Of a stretch of 47,412 bases of DNA, positions 1 to 8,359 are shown in pieces. A program made the position numbers and the translations under genes. Numbering within the stretch: the first letter of the stretch is position 1; each line of letters opens with the position of its first letter. Below the pieces are notes generated by a model that saw only the letters and a list, made by a program, of their open reading frames with translations, had not been told where the DNA came from and did not search any database. This DNA is from Bacteroidota bacterium. Lineage in GTDB: Bacteria; Bacteroidota; Bacteroidia; UKL13-3. The stretch is taken from contig JAIXSO010000038.1 of assembly GCA_027484685.1 (NCBI GenBank), positions 1 through 47,412 of the forward strand, given 5' to 3'.

Positions 1-108
1 ATTACCACTTTGAAAATTTGTGCAACAGGAGAAAAACGAAGGTGGCTGGATGCTCTTTTTGATACGGTACCTAAAACAACTGCTCCTTATATCTTTTCTA
101 ATGCATAA
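1..108 (+). CDS. C-terminal tail of an unidentified protein (5' end outside window)
   Basis: An open frame enters from the left edge and runs 35 codons to a TAA at 106-108. The encoded tail includes TGEKRRWLDALF and ends in PYIFSNA. Codon use looks like that of the neighbouring genes. I do not recognise the family. The 121 bases to the next gene, which is convergent, contain a 10-bp inverted repeat (139-148 with 173-182) that could act as a weak transcription end, although it has no good T-run. Confidence 0.4.
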   Translation: MTTLKICATGEKRRWLDALFDTVPKTTAPYIFSNA

Positions 109-229
109 TTTGGGTTTAATAGTTGTTTAACAATAGCTTTTAAGTAAAGTTTTATAAGTGATTGATTCATTGTTTACTTAAAGTAGTATTATAATTCAAG
201 CATTTATTGTTCATTTAACCAAATTGGCT

Positions 230-904
230 TTAAAATATTTCTATAAAATACCCAATTTGTAAAAAATCTCTTCCTGTTTCATCATTAATTTTATAGTCGA
301 ATTGGTGTAAATAACCAACTTGCAAAGTGGTTGATTTTGATGGTTTGTAATTAAATGCAACTTGCATTCTGTTTCTTTCAAAATAGGGCTCATTATCGGT
401 AAAGAAAATTTCGTTGCTTGTACTAACTTGATAAGGTTTATAATTATTTTTTTCTTTACCAAATGGGTAAGACAAACCTAATCTATACCTAAACCTATTT
501 CTATAACCATTGGAAGTAAACCTTAATTCTGTGCGATATCGTTGCTCAATTTTTAATTTTCCTAACGATTGAAATAAAACAATTTGCGGCCAAATTCTGA
601 ATTCATTGTTATTTTTTGGAGTTACAAAATCTCCACCTTCCCTATAGGTTTGATAACTTCCTGCACCTAAGGTAAATGTGGCATTACTATGAAACTTATA
701 ATTAAACCCTGCCTTGTATTCGTAATAATGGAAATTATTATAAAATTTTAAAGAACGCAATTGCGATTCGCCAAATAAACTCCATTTGTTATTTACATTC
801 AATTTTAAATTGACAATATTCCAACTGCCTAAATCAAAATTTTGAGCTATGATTATTGGAGTTGACAAAATGAATATTAAGGTAATTAGTGAAACTCGTT
901 TCAT
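230..904 (-). CDS. DUF2490 family outer-membrane beta-barrel protein
   Basis: A 224-residue protein with a Sec signal peptide (about residues 1-20, ending IIIAQ) followed by alternating aromatic/polar beta strands. The pattern of FGESQLRS, a central IEQRYRTELRF stretch and a final QIGYFIEIF fits the DUF2490 family, whose members are predicted small outer-membrane barrels of unknown substrate. The C-terminal residue is Phe, as is usual for barrel proteins folded by the Bam machinery. It is the last gene of a minus-strand run and lies 18 bp after the MscS-like gene, so it is probably co-transcribed with the efflux genes. Its role in that operon is not known. The family call is from recognition; the barrel fold is inferred. 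Confidence 0.75.
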   Translation of the reverse strand: MKRVSLITLIFILSTPIIIAQNFDLGSWNIVNLKLNVNNKWSLFGESQLRSLKFYNNFHYYEYKAGFNYKFHSNATFTLGAGSYQTYREGGDFVTPKNNNEFRIWPQIVLFQSLGKLKIEQRYRTELRFTSNGYRNRFRYRLGLSYPFGKEKNNYKPYQVSTSNEIFFTDNEPYFERNRMQVAFNYKPSKSTTLQVGYLHQFDYKINDETGRDFLQIGYFIEIF

Positions 905-922
905 ACTTTATTTAAAAACAAC

Positions 923-1420
923 TTACTTCTTTTCAATCGTTGAAATTGATTTTTGAAATATATGAGAATTTGGAATGGTAATTAATTCGCCACTAGTTGT
1001 TTTTAAATGAACAAAGAAATAAGTAAGGTCAATTACTTCGCCCTCAAAAGGGCAATCTTTATCTAGTACTTTAATGGTATCGCCTATTTTTACAGGGTGA
1101 TTAAAAAACAACAATAAGCTAGAAGTAATATTCGATAACAACGACCATTGAGCAAAAAAAGCAATACCTAATGCTGTTAAAAGTGTTCCAACAAAAACAG
1201 CAATTTCGCTTTGTTTTAGCCCCCAAATAGCCGAAAGCAAAATGGTAACAGTTAAGAAACTTAAAATATGAACCGACTTAATAATCATTTTTCTTCTACC
1301 CCTTTGTAAGTGGGTATTCTTAAGTGAATTATTTACAAATGTTGTTGTAATATAATACACCAAAAAGTAGCTGATAATAACTAAACTGCTCTCAATAAGT
1401 TGAATTTTGAATGGCTCCAT
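923..1420 (-). CDS. Short MscS-family mechanosensitive-channel-like protein
   Basis: A 165-residue membrane protein. Two or three hydrophobic helices (about residues 10-30, 45-68 and 73-105) precede a small beta domain. The GTLLTALGIAFFAQWSLLSN stretch matches the pore-lining helix of MscS, and HPVKIGDTIKVLD plus ITIPNSHIFQKSI match the MscS beta domain. Family members of about 280 residues carry a further cytoplasmic alpha/beta domain, which is missing here because the protein ends right after the beta domain. It may be a minimal osmotic-release channel or a structural protein. It sits between the TolC-like gene (40 bp) and the DUF2490 gene (18 bp) in one apparent operon. Confidence 0.8.
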   Translation of the reverse strand: MEPFKIQLIESSLVIISYFLVYYITTTFVNNSLKNTHLQRGRRKMIIKSVHILSFLTVTILLSAIWGLKQSEIAVFVGTLLTALGIAFFAQWSLLSNITSSLLLFFNHPVKIGDTIKVLDKDCPFEGEVIDLTYFFVHLKTTSGELITIPNSHIFQKSISTIEKK

Positions 1421-1460
1421 TGCTTTGTTTAAAATGAATTATTTAAAGAAACAAATTTAA

Positions 1461-2912
1461 TTATTTCCAACCTCCACCCAAAGCTTTGTAAATATTAACA
1501 CCTGCTAGTTTCAAATTCTTATTATTTATAATTAACTCCAATTCGGCCTGCAATGAACCTTGTTGAGCAATTAACACCTCTAAATAAGTGGCCTTTCCAA
1601 CCATAAATAATTGATTGGATACTTCAACTGATTGATTCAAAATTTGCGATTTTTGTTTTTTCAAATTATTCATTTCTTTCAAATTTTGAATATTGGAAAG
1701 CTCGTTTGTTACTTCTACAAATCCATTGAGAATTGTTTTTTGATATTCGAAGATGGCATTAAGTTGTGATGCTTTTGCTGTATTAAAATGTGCCTTTAAA
1801 GCATTTCTATTTACAACAGGAGTAACTAAATTTCCAAGTGTATTGTAGGCCAAAGATGCAGGTGCTTGAAATAAATACTGTGGGTCGAAGGCTTGAAAAC
1901 CAAAGCCTGCCGTAATATTTAAATTTGGATAAAAAGCTGCCTTAGCTGTTTTCAAATCAAAATTACTTGCCTGAACCATTAATTCCGATTTACGAATATC
2001 AGGCCTGTTTTTCAATAATTGCGAGGGAATACCTGCATTAAAATCTTGAGCAATTTCGTTATCAAGCAGCTCTTTATTCCTACTAATTGTTTGTGGGAAT
2101 CTTCCAATTAAAAAATTTATTTTATTTTCAAATAAAACTATTCGTTGTAAAGTTTCTTTTTCTAAAATTTTTGATTGTAACAAATTAGCTGAAAACTGCT
2201 GCAATGCCAATTCATTAGCCAATCCTGCTTCCTTTTGTGCATTTACAGTTTGCAGCGCATCTTGTTGTTTTAAAATGGTTTTTTGCACCAACTCCAATTC
2301 ATTATCTAAAGCAAGAAGTTCGTAATATGCAGTAGCCACCTCTGCTATTAAATTTGAAATAATAAAATTAGTTCCTTCAATAGTTGCTAAATAATTGGAA
2401 ACTGCCGATTTACGTTGGTTTCTTAATTTACCCCAAATATCAAGCTCCCAAGAAGCTTGCAAACCAATATTCATATCGGGTAAATCGATGGGAACAATTT
2501 GGCCTGGAGTAATTTGGGTAGAGATATTTCCAGCTCCATCCATAGTATACAAACCAAATTTACGTACTCCACCACCAATATTTAAACCAACTTGAGGTAA
2601 TAAAGCGCCTTTAGCTAATTTAACACCCGCACGCGAAATTTCAATTTTTTGAAGTGCCATTTGCAAGTCCAAATTATTGATCAAAGCCGAGTCAATAAGT
2701 TGTTCCAATGTAGGGTCTGAAAAATATTTTTTCCAATTAATATTAGCAATATTTAAACTATCGGTTGAAGTATTATAACTTGTGGGTAAAACCTTTTCTT
2801 TAACAGTGGCTGCCTTGTATTTGGGGGCGCACCCCACAAATACAGTTACCACCAAATAAAAGGCCAACCTCATTTTATTAAATAATAAATATTGCACTCT
2901 TTTCTCTATCAT
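1461..2912 (-). CDS. RND efflux outer-membrane channel (TolC/OprM/NodT type)
   Basis: A 483-residue outer-membrane factor, the exit duct of a tripartite efflux pump. It has the two-fold repeat of outer-membrane efflux proteins, with WELDIWGKLRNQRKSA in the first half and the usual LLKNRPDIRKSELMVQASNF at the start of the second half; the latter is a hallmark of the NodT/OprM branch. A likely better start is the internal ATG at 2873, which places a short signal with a lipobox-like FVGC in front of Cys15, so the protein would be lipid-anchored as in OprM. It follows the permease gene by 20 bp and completes the MFP-permease-channel set. Confidence 0.93.
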   Translation of the reverse strand: MIEKRVQYLLFNKMRLAFYLVVTVFVGCAPKYKAATVKEKVLPTSYNTSTDSLNIANINWKKYFSDPTLEQLIDSALINNLDLQMALQKIEISRAGVKLAKGALLPQVGLNIGGGVRKFGLYTMDGAGNISTQITPGQIVPIDLPDMNIGLQASWELDIWGKLRNQRKSAVSNYLATIEGTNFIISNLIAEVATAYYELLALDNELELVQKTILKQQDALQTVNAQKEAGLANELALQQFSANLLQSKILEKETLQRIVLFENKINFLIGRFPQTISRNKELLDNEIAQDFNAGIPSQLLKNRPDIRKSELMVQASNFDLKTAKAAFYPNLNITAGFGFQAFDPQYLFQAPASLAYNTLGNLVTPVVNRNALKAHFNTAKASQLNAIFEYQKTILNGFVEVTNELSNIQNLKEMNNLKKQKSQILNQSVEVSNQLFMVGKATYLEVLIAQQGSLQAELELIINNKNLKLAGVNIYKALGGGWK

Positions 2913-2932
2913 CTTTATGATTGTTTTTTTAA

Positions 2933-5900
2933 TTAATAATTGTTTTTATGGGCGATATTTTTTTTATTCAATTTATCTTCAATGGTGGCAAATACCACAT
3001 ACAAACCTGGAATAATAATAACTCCAAAAATGGTTCCAAATAGCATACCTCCTGCCGATGCAGAACCAATGGTTTTATTTCCAATAGCCCCAGCTCCACT
3101 AGCCAACATCAATGGAATTAATCCTGCCACAAATGCAAACGAAGTCATTAAAATAGGCCTTAACCTTAAGGTAGCTCCTTCAATTGCGGCTTGTAAAGGA
3201 GTATAACCTTCGCTGTGTTTTTGTGAAGCAAATTCCACAATCAAAATGGCATTTTTTGCCAATAACCCAATCAACATAATCATGGCAATTTGGGCGTAAA
3301 TGTTATTTTCTAAACCCATCATGTATAAAAACAAAAAGGCGCCAAATATTCCAGTTGGCAACGATATAAGAACAGGCAGCGGTAAAATAAAACTTTCGTA
3401 TTGAGCTGATAGCAATAGGTACACAAATAACAAGCAAATGGCAAAAATAATGATGGATTCATTGCCTGCGTTGGCTTGATCTCTTGACGAACCTGCCCAA
3501 TCATAATCAAATCCTTTTGGTAATTTCTCTTTAGCTGTTCTTTTAATGGCTGCAATGGCATCACCACTACTAAATCCTTTGGCAGGCTCGCCAGTTAACA
3601 TGGCAGAAGTATACATGTTATAACGAGTAACTTGTTCGGGTCCGTATGTTTTGGTTATGCTTACAAATTCTGAAATAGGCACCATTTCGCCTTGCTTGTT
3701 TTTTACAAACATTTTTAAAATATCTTCGGGCATTGCTCTATACTCAGGAGATGATTGAACCATAACCCTGTACAACTGTCCAAATCGAATAAAATTTGTA
3801 GCATACTCACTACCTAAATAGGTTTGTAAAGTACTTAATACATCCTCAATTACAACCTTTTTTTTTTTTTTTTTTAAGTAATCAATATTCACCATTAGCT
3901 GAGGAAAGCTTGCATTAAATGTGGTGAAAGCATTTATAATTTCTGGCTGTTTATTCAGTTCTTTTACAAATTCGTTGGTTACCTTTTCAAGTGCCTTTAA
4001 ATCGCCTTTACCCGATTTATCAAGCAATCTTAGTTCAAATCCGCTTGAATTACCATAACCAGGAACTGGAGGTGGTGTAAAAAATTCAATTTTTGCATCT
4101 TTTATATAGTTTGTTTTTTCATTTAACTGTTGTATGATTTCTTTGTCTGACAATTTGCGTTCTTTCCATTTTTTCAAACCAATTAAATTCATGCCATAAG
4201 TGGCACCTACACCCTCCGAAAGAACACTAAATCCTGCCAATGTAGAAACAGAAGCCACTCCTTCAATACTAGCAGCTACTTTTTGAATTTCATCTGCAAT
4301 TTTTTCAGTACGTTCAAGTGTTGCACCTTCTGGAGTTAAAATATTGGCATAAATGGTTCCTTGATCTTCGTTTGGAATAAAACCAGTAGCTATAATCTTA
4401 CCAAATAAGCCAGTACCAAAAACAAAAACAAGTAAAATACCAAAAGTAACCACACGTCTATTGGCTACTAACGAAACAAGCCTTTGGTATTTACCCTCCA
4501 AGGCCGAATATTTTTTATTGAAACCATCAAAAAATTTGGTTAACCAATTTTTACTTTTTTCATCATTATGATGATGGTTATTTTTTAGCATAATAGCACA
4601 CAAAGCTGGCGTTAATGTTAAGGCTATTACTCCTGAAAGTACAATAGATACAGCCATGGTTAATGAAAACTCACGATAAAAAACACCCGTTGGACCAGAA
4701 ATAAACGAAACAGGAATAAAAACAGCCGACATTACCAATGTTATAGATACAATGGCACCGCTAATTTCAGGCATTACCTCTGATGCTGCTTTTTTAGCAC
4801 CTACATTTAACTTAACCATCTTGTAATGTATGGCTTCAACCACCACAATGGCATCATCAACTACAATTCCTATTGCCAAAACCATAGCAAAAAGGGTAAT
4901 TAAATTCAAAGAAAAACCCATTAATTGCATAAAAAAGAAAGTACCTACCAACGAAACCGGAACTGTTAAAATAGGTATAAGGGTAGAGCGCCAATCTTGC
5001 AAGAAAATAAATACAACTATTGAAACTAAAATAAACGCTTCCAATAAAGTTTTAATTACTTCATGAATGGAAGCATCTAAAAATGCAGAAACATCGTAAC
5101 TAACAGTATAATCCATGCCCGCAGGGAAGTTTACTTTTAGTTCATCCATACGTTTTTTTATATTTTTTATAACTTCACTTGCATTACTACCTGGTCTTTG
5201 TTTAATTAAAATGGCAGCCGATGGTTTTCCATTTTCTTTCGAAATTACATCATACTCCTGCGAACCAAATTCTACAGTAGCTATGTCTTTTAGTTTTAAA
5301 ACTTCACCATGTTCATTGCTTTTTATAATAATGTTTTCGTACTCTTGAGGGGTATTAAATTTACCAGTATATTTTAATACGTACTGAAGTTGTTGGGCTT
5401 GACGGCCTGAACTTTCACCTACTTTACCCGGAGCAGCTTCAATGTTTTGTTGTTTTAAACATTTAATAACCTCATCGGTAGAAATAGAATAGGTGGTTAA
5501 TTTAGCGGGGTTTAGCCAAATTCGCATGGCATAATCGCGCGAACCCATAATATCGGCAAAACCAACACCATCAATCCTTTTTAACTCAGCTAATAAATTA
5601 ATATCAGTATAGTTGTATAAAAACTTTTCATCCATTTGTTCATTATTACTTAAGATATTTAAGTATAACAACATACTATTTTGAACTTTTTCTACAATAA
5701 CACCCGCTTTTATGGCTTCTTCTGGCAACTCATCTAAAGTAGAAGCTACCCTATTTTGAACATTTACAGCAGCAATTTCAGGGTCTGTTCCCGATTTAAA
5801 AATAATTTGAATAACACTGGTGCCGTCATTTCCAGAAACTGACGACATATAAGCCATTCCTGGCACTCCATTAATAGCACGCTCCAACTGTGTTACCACA

Positions 5901-6079
5901 GCCTTTACACATGCTTCGGCATTAGCACCGGTGTATTTTGTGGTAACATTTACTTCTGGTGGCGCAATATCCGGAAATTGGGTCATGGGCAATTGAGTTA
6001 AACCCAAGCCACCCAATAGTAAAATAAATAATGAAATAACAATTGATAGAACAGGACGATGTATGAACTTTGAAACCAT
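2933..6079 (-). CDS. RND efflux inner-membrane permease, HAE1 (AcrB/MexB) type
   Basis: A 1048-residue proton-driven multidrug permease, nearly the same length as E. coli AcrB. Transmembrane helix 1 is followed by LTQLPMTQFPDIAPPEVNV. The proton-relay aspartates are in GIVVDDAIVVVEA, the relay lysine is in GLLAKNAILIVEFA, and the two periplasmic porter loops are intact. It lies 23 bp after the adaptor gene and 20 bp before the channel gene. The coding strand contains an uninterrupted run of 18 A at 3858-3875, read as a short poly-Lys segment in the second porter loop. The aligned length around it still matches AcrB, so the frame seems right. Substrates cannot be told from sequence. Confidence 0.96.
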   Translation of the reverse strand: MVSKFIHRPVLSIVISLFILLLGGLGLTQLPMTQFPDIAPPEVNVTTKYTGANAEACVKAVVTQLERAINGVPGMAYMSSVSGNDGTSVIQIIFKSGTDPEIAAVNVQNRVASTLDELPEEAIKAGVIVEKVQNSMLLYLNILSNNEQMDEKFLYNYTDINLLAELKRIDGVGFADIMGSRDYAMRIWLNPAKLTTYSISTDEVIKCLKQQNIEAAPGKVGESSGRQAQQLQYVLKYTGKFNTPQEYENIIIKSNEHGEVLKLKDIATVEFGSQEYDVISKENGKPSAAILIKQRPGSNASEVIKNIKKRMDELKVNFPAGMDYTVSYDVSAFLDASIHEVIKTLLEAFILVSIVVFIFLQDWRSTLIPILTVPVSLVGTFFFMQLMGFSLNLITLFAMVLAIGIVVDDAIVVVEAIHYKMVKLNVGAKKAASEVMPEISGAIVSITLVMSAVFIPVSFISGPTGVFYREFSLTMAVSIVLSGVIALTLTPALCAIMLKNNHHHNDEKSKNWLTKFFDGFNKKYSALEGKYQRLVSLVANRRVVTFGILLVFVFGTGLFGKIIATGFIPNEDQGTIYANILTPEGATLERTEKIADEIQKVAASIEGVASVSTLAGFSVLSEGVGATYGMNLIGLKKWKERKLSDKEIIQQLNEKTNYIKDAKIEFFTPPPVPGYGNSSGFELRLLDKSGKGDLKALEKVTNEFVKELNKQPEIINAFTTFNASFPQLMVNIDYLKKKKKKVVIEDVLSTLQTYLGSEYATNFIRFGQLYRVMVQSSPEYRAMPEDILKMFVKNKQGEMVPISEFVSITKTYGPEQVTRYNMYTSAMLTGEPAKGFSSGDAIAAIKRTAKEKLPKGFDYDWAGSSRDQANAGNESIIIFAICLLFVYLLLSAQYESFILPLPVLISLPTGIFGAFLFLYMMGLENNIYAQIAMIMLIGLLAKNAILIVEFASQKHSEGYTPLQAAIEGATLRLRPILMTSFAFVAGLIPLMLASGAGAIGNKTIGSASAGGMLFGTIFGVIIIPGLYVVFATIEDKLNKKNIAHKNNY
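3858..3875 (-). repeat. 18-nt homopolymer (poly-A on the coding strand) inside the RND permease gene
   Basis: Eighteen identical bases (T on the plus strand) fall inside the permease frame and supply most of six consecutive lysine codons. A run of this length is prone to polymerase slippage, and also to sequencing error. The frame on both sides is open and conserved. Confidence 0.9.
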
Positions 6080-6102
6080 TTAAGTTGTTTTTTATTTATT
6101 AA

Positions 6103-7212
6103 TTAATTGATGCTTTTAATAGCTTGTCGTGAAGGAATTAACTGTGTAAGGATTTTCTCACCTTCTTTTACCAATTGAATGCCTTCTAATAGTATTTTTT
6201 CGTTTGGATTTAAGCCTGAATCCACAACGTAAACATTCTTCATGCGTAGTTTTGGTATAATTCTTTTCATGTGAACTATATTGTCGCTATCAACAACAAA
6301 AACATAAATATTATCTTGAATTTCGAAGGTAGATTTTTGAGGTATTAGCATGGCTTTTTTCAGCGCTTGTTTAATAATAATTTTACCACTTGAACCTTGC
6401 TTCAATATTCCGTTAGGGTTATAAAATCTAGCTCTAAAAGCTACATTACCTGTTTCTTTATCAATTTCACTTTCTACTGTTTCTATTTTTCCTTTGCCCG
6501 GAAAAAGTTGATTATTTGCCATTACCAATTCTACTTCATTGCTGTGGGCATTTTTATTGCTTGCAGTCATGTTTAAGTATTCGCTTTCCGATACGTTAAA
6601 ATAAGCAAAAATTTCTTTATTGTTCGAAAACTCAGTAAGCAAAGTTCCTTCGTCAATCAAACTTCCAATTTTATTTGGAATACGATTGATAATCCCATCA
6701 AATGGAGCAGTAATTCTAGTTAATGATAAATTTAATTGAGCGGTAGCCATATTTGCTTTTGCTTCATCAATCCTAGCTTTGGCAGCTTCTAATTTTATTT
6801 CCGCTACTTGCAATTCGGTTTTAGAAATAATTTTTTTTGCTAACAAAGTTTGCATGTTTTTAACTTCAAGTTCAGCTCCTTTGGCTTCGGCTTGGGCGTT
6901 TTTAAGCATGGCATTTGATTTACTCAACTCTTCTTTGTAATGATTATTGCTCATAGCAAATAATAGCTGACCAGCTTTTACTGGCTTTCCTTCATCTACA
7001 TAAATATTTTCAATAAAACCTTTTACACGAGCGCGTATATCAACATTATGCATGGCGTGTATATCGGCCACATATTCTTTGCTAAATGAGGTATCAACCA
7101 CCAATGGTTGAGCAATAGGAAATTTTTCTTCTTTTTCTTTGGTTTCTGTAGTAGAGCAGGCTGCTATAAATAATAATGCAACCGAACTCAATTGCAATGC
7201 AATTTTATTCAT
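6103..7212 (-). CDS. RND efflux periplasmic adaptor (membrane fusion) lipoprotein, AcrA type
   Basis: A 369-residue adaptor that links the inner-membrane permease to the outer-membrane channel. The signal peptide ends in a clear lipobox (IAAC, Cys19), so the mature protein is lipid-anchored. The order of parts is a barrel-sandwich strand pair (VDIRARVKGFIENIYVDEGK), a coiled-coil hairpin at about residues 80-150, the second half of the lipoyl domain (LTRITAPFDGIINR), then the beta-barrel and membrane-proximal domains. It is the first gene of the efflux operon. No TetR or AraC regulator lies beside it; the next upstream gene, on the same strand, is an unrelated small protein. Confidence 0.94.
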   Translation of the reverse strand: MNKIALQLSSVALLFIAACSTTETKEKEEKFPIAQPLVVDTSFSKEYVADIHAMHNVDIRARVKGFIENIYVDEGKPVKAGQLLFAMSNNHYKEELSKSNAMLKNAQAEAKGAELEVKNMQTLLAKKIISKTELQVAEIKLEAAKARIDEAKANMATAQLNLSLTRITAPFDGIINRIPNKIGSLIDEGTLLTEFSNNKEIFAYFNVSESEYLNMTASNKNAHSNEVELVMANNQLFPGKGKIETVESEIDKETGNVAFRARFYNPNGILKQGSSGKIIIKQALKKAMLIPQKSTFEIQDNIYVFVVDSDNIVHMKRIIPKLRMKNVYVVDSGLNPNEKILLEGIQLVKEGEKILTQLIPSRQAIKSIN

Positions 7213-7494
7213 TTATTGGATGAGATTGTAAGTTAGTTTGTGATAAAGGATAAAGACTAAGCCAAAAGTATATTGGCTTCTTTTTGTTAATTTAATGAGC
7301 GTAATCTTTCAATTACAACTTTGTTTTCACCTCATTTCATTATAGGAAGTTATTCCAAACAAATCCCATTAGTAAAGCATTATTTATTTAAATAATCCAA
7401 TGTAAAATGATTATTAAATCATTTATTACAATGGTAATAAAACTATAAAACTTTGAAAGTGGGATGAATCTAAAAACCTATCTATTGTTTAAAA
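7213..7494. other. Intergenic region upstream of the efflux operon, with a large imperfect palindrome
   Basis: There is no gene here. On the minus strand a -7-type box TACTTTTG (plus-strand 7263-7270) lies about 50 bp before the adaptor gene, but I see no good -33 partner. At 7397-7434 a 38-bp imperfect palindrome with CCA/TGG ends could be a repressor site or the transcription end of the upstream gene. Confidence 0.4.
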
Positions 7495-7896
7495 TTAACA
7501 AAAAGACTTTTGAAGGCTTATTTTAGGTGGAGGAACGGTTAGTTCAGGATGGTAATATTCAATAAATTTTTCTTCATCAATTACATTAACCAAATAAGTT
7601 GGTAAAACCTCAAAACAGAAAATTTCTGGATAATATTGAGCGGTAAAAAAATCATCTTCTTCTTCCCAATTAATACTTGGAGATTCCATTTGATTACTGT
7701 TTTTATTTACAGGCACATTTTGATGATGCGAATTTTGAATATTTAAATAATGTGTTTTATTGTTACCATTATTTAAATTGGGTGTATTTGTTTTATAGTT
7801 GAAATTAACAAAATTGAAACCAATAAAAAACAACAAAACAGATACCTGCAAAGGCAGCAATAAGTTTATGATGAATTTATTATTTGTGTATTTCAT
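7495..7896 (-). CDS. Hypothetical membrane-anchored protein
   Basis: A 133-residue protein that I do not recognise. Residues about 8-32 form one hydrophobic segment (LLLPLQVSVLLFFIGF), followed by an Asn/His-rich linker and an acidic, aromatic C-terminal part (INWEEEDDFFTAQYYPE) ending in KISLQKSFC. The likely topology is N-terminal anchor with the rest in the periplasm. The gene looks real because a Bacteroidota-type promoter lies directly upstream (7905-7940). Distance to the efflux operon is 282 bp, so co-transcription is doubtful. A small protein of this size next to an efflux operon could be a regulator or an accessory subunit, but nothing in the sequence shows that. Confidence 0.6.
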   Translation of the reverse strand: MKYTNNKFIINLLLPLQVSVLLFFIGFNFVNFNYKTNTPNLNNGNNKTHYLNIQNSHHQNVPVNKNSNQMESPSINWEEEDDFFTAQYYPEIFCFEVLPTYLVNVIDEEKFIEYYHPELTVPPPKISLQKSFC

Positions 7897-7904
7897 TACG
7901 GCCG

Positions 7905-7940
7905 CAAAAGTAGGCTCTTTAAAGCTTTATAATTGTCAAA
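7905..7940 (-). promoter_or_regulatory. Predicted Bacteroidota promoter, nearly leaderless
   Basis: On the minus strand TTTG (plus 7937-7940) is followed after 24 bases by TACTTTTG (7905-7912), matching the -33 TTTG and -7 TAnnTTTG elements known for this phylum. The expected start site would fall within a few bases of the ATG of the 133-residue gene, giving an almost leaderless mRNA. Confidence 0.5.
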
Positions 7941-8107
7941 GATTAGTAAAAATAAGGCATAGGACATCGTTAAACAAACAGGAATTATTATTAATTTAAA
8001 AATCAACAACTTTTTAGTCCTTTTATAAGAGAGAATTGCCATGTATGGAGTTTTGTTTTGAAGGTAGAAAAAGGGGTAATAAAATTGTATTCAATAATTT
8101 AAAAAAT

Positions 8108-8350
8108 ATGAAAACACCTTTTAACAAGTTTCTTTACATCGGCTTCATCATCATGGGATTATACCAAACTTTTTTTACTAAAGATTATATGCAAGCAGCC
8201 GCATCTATGGGAATTGGCTTAGCTTTTGACCCATTTGATACTGAACAAAAATGGAACGAAAGACCTATTTGGCAAAAAGCCGTTTTAATTATTCATTTAG
8301 CTGCAGTGGCCGCTTTATTTGGTTATGGAGTCGGTTTAAATGATAAATAA
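8108..8350 (+). CDS. Small two-helix membrane protein of unknown function
   Basis: An 80-residue protein starting MKTPFNKFLYIGF. Two hydrophobic stretches (about residues 8-20 and 58-76, the latter AVLIIHLAAVAALFGYG) flank a loop with YMQAAASMGIGLAFDPFD. The frame can be extended upstream to 8036, but those 24 residues are charged and unlike a membrane-protein start, so I chose the ATG at 8108. Its stop is only 9 bp from the stop of the convergent VOC gene. I do not know its function; small proteins of this shape are common in Bacteroidota genomes. Confidence 0.65.
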   Translation: MKTPFNKFLYIGFIIMGLYQTFFTKDYMQAAASMGIGLAFDPFDTEQKWNERPIWQKAVLIIHLAAVAALFGYGVGLNDK

Positions 8351-8359
8351 AACCAAACA

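Noticed and set aside
8036-8107. N-terminal extension of the small two-helix protein
   Set aside because: Charged residues before a clear membrane-protein start; the ATG at 8108 is the better start.
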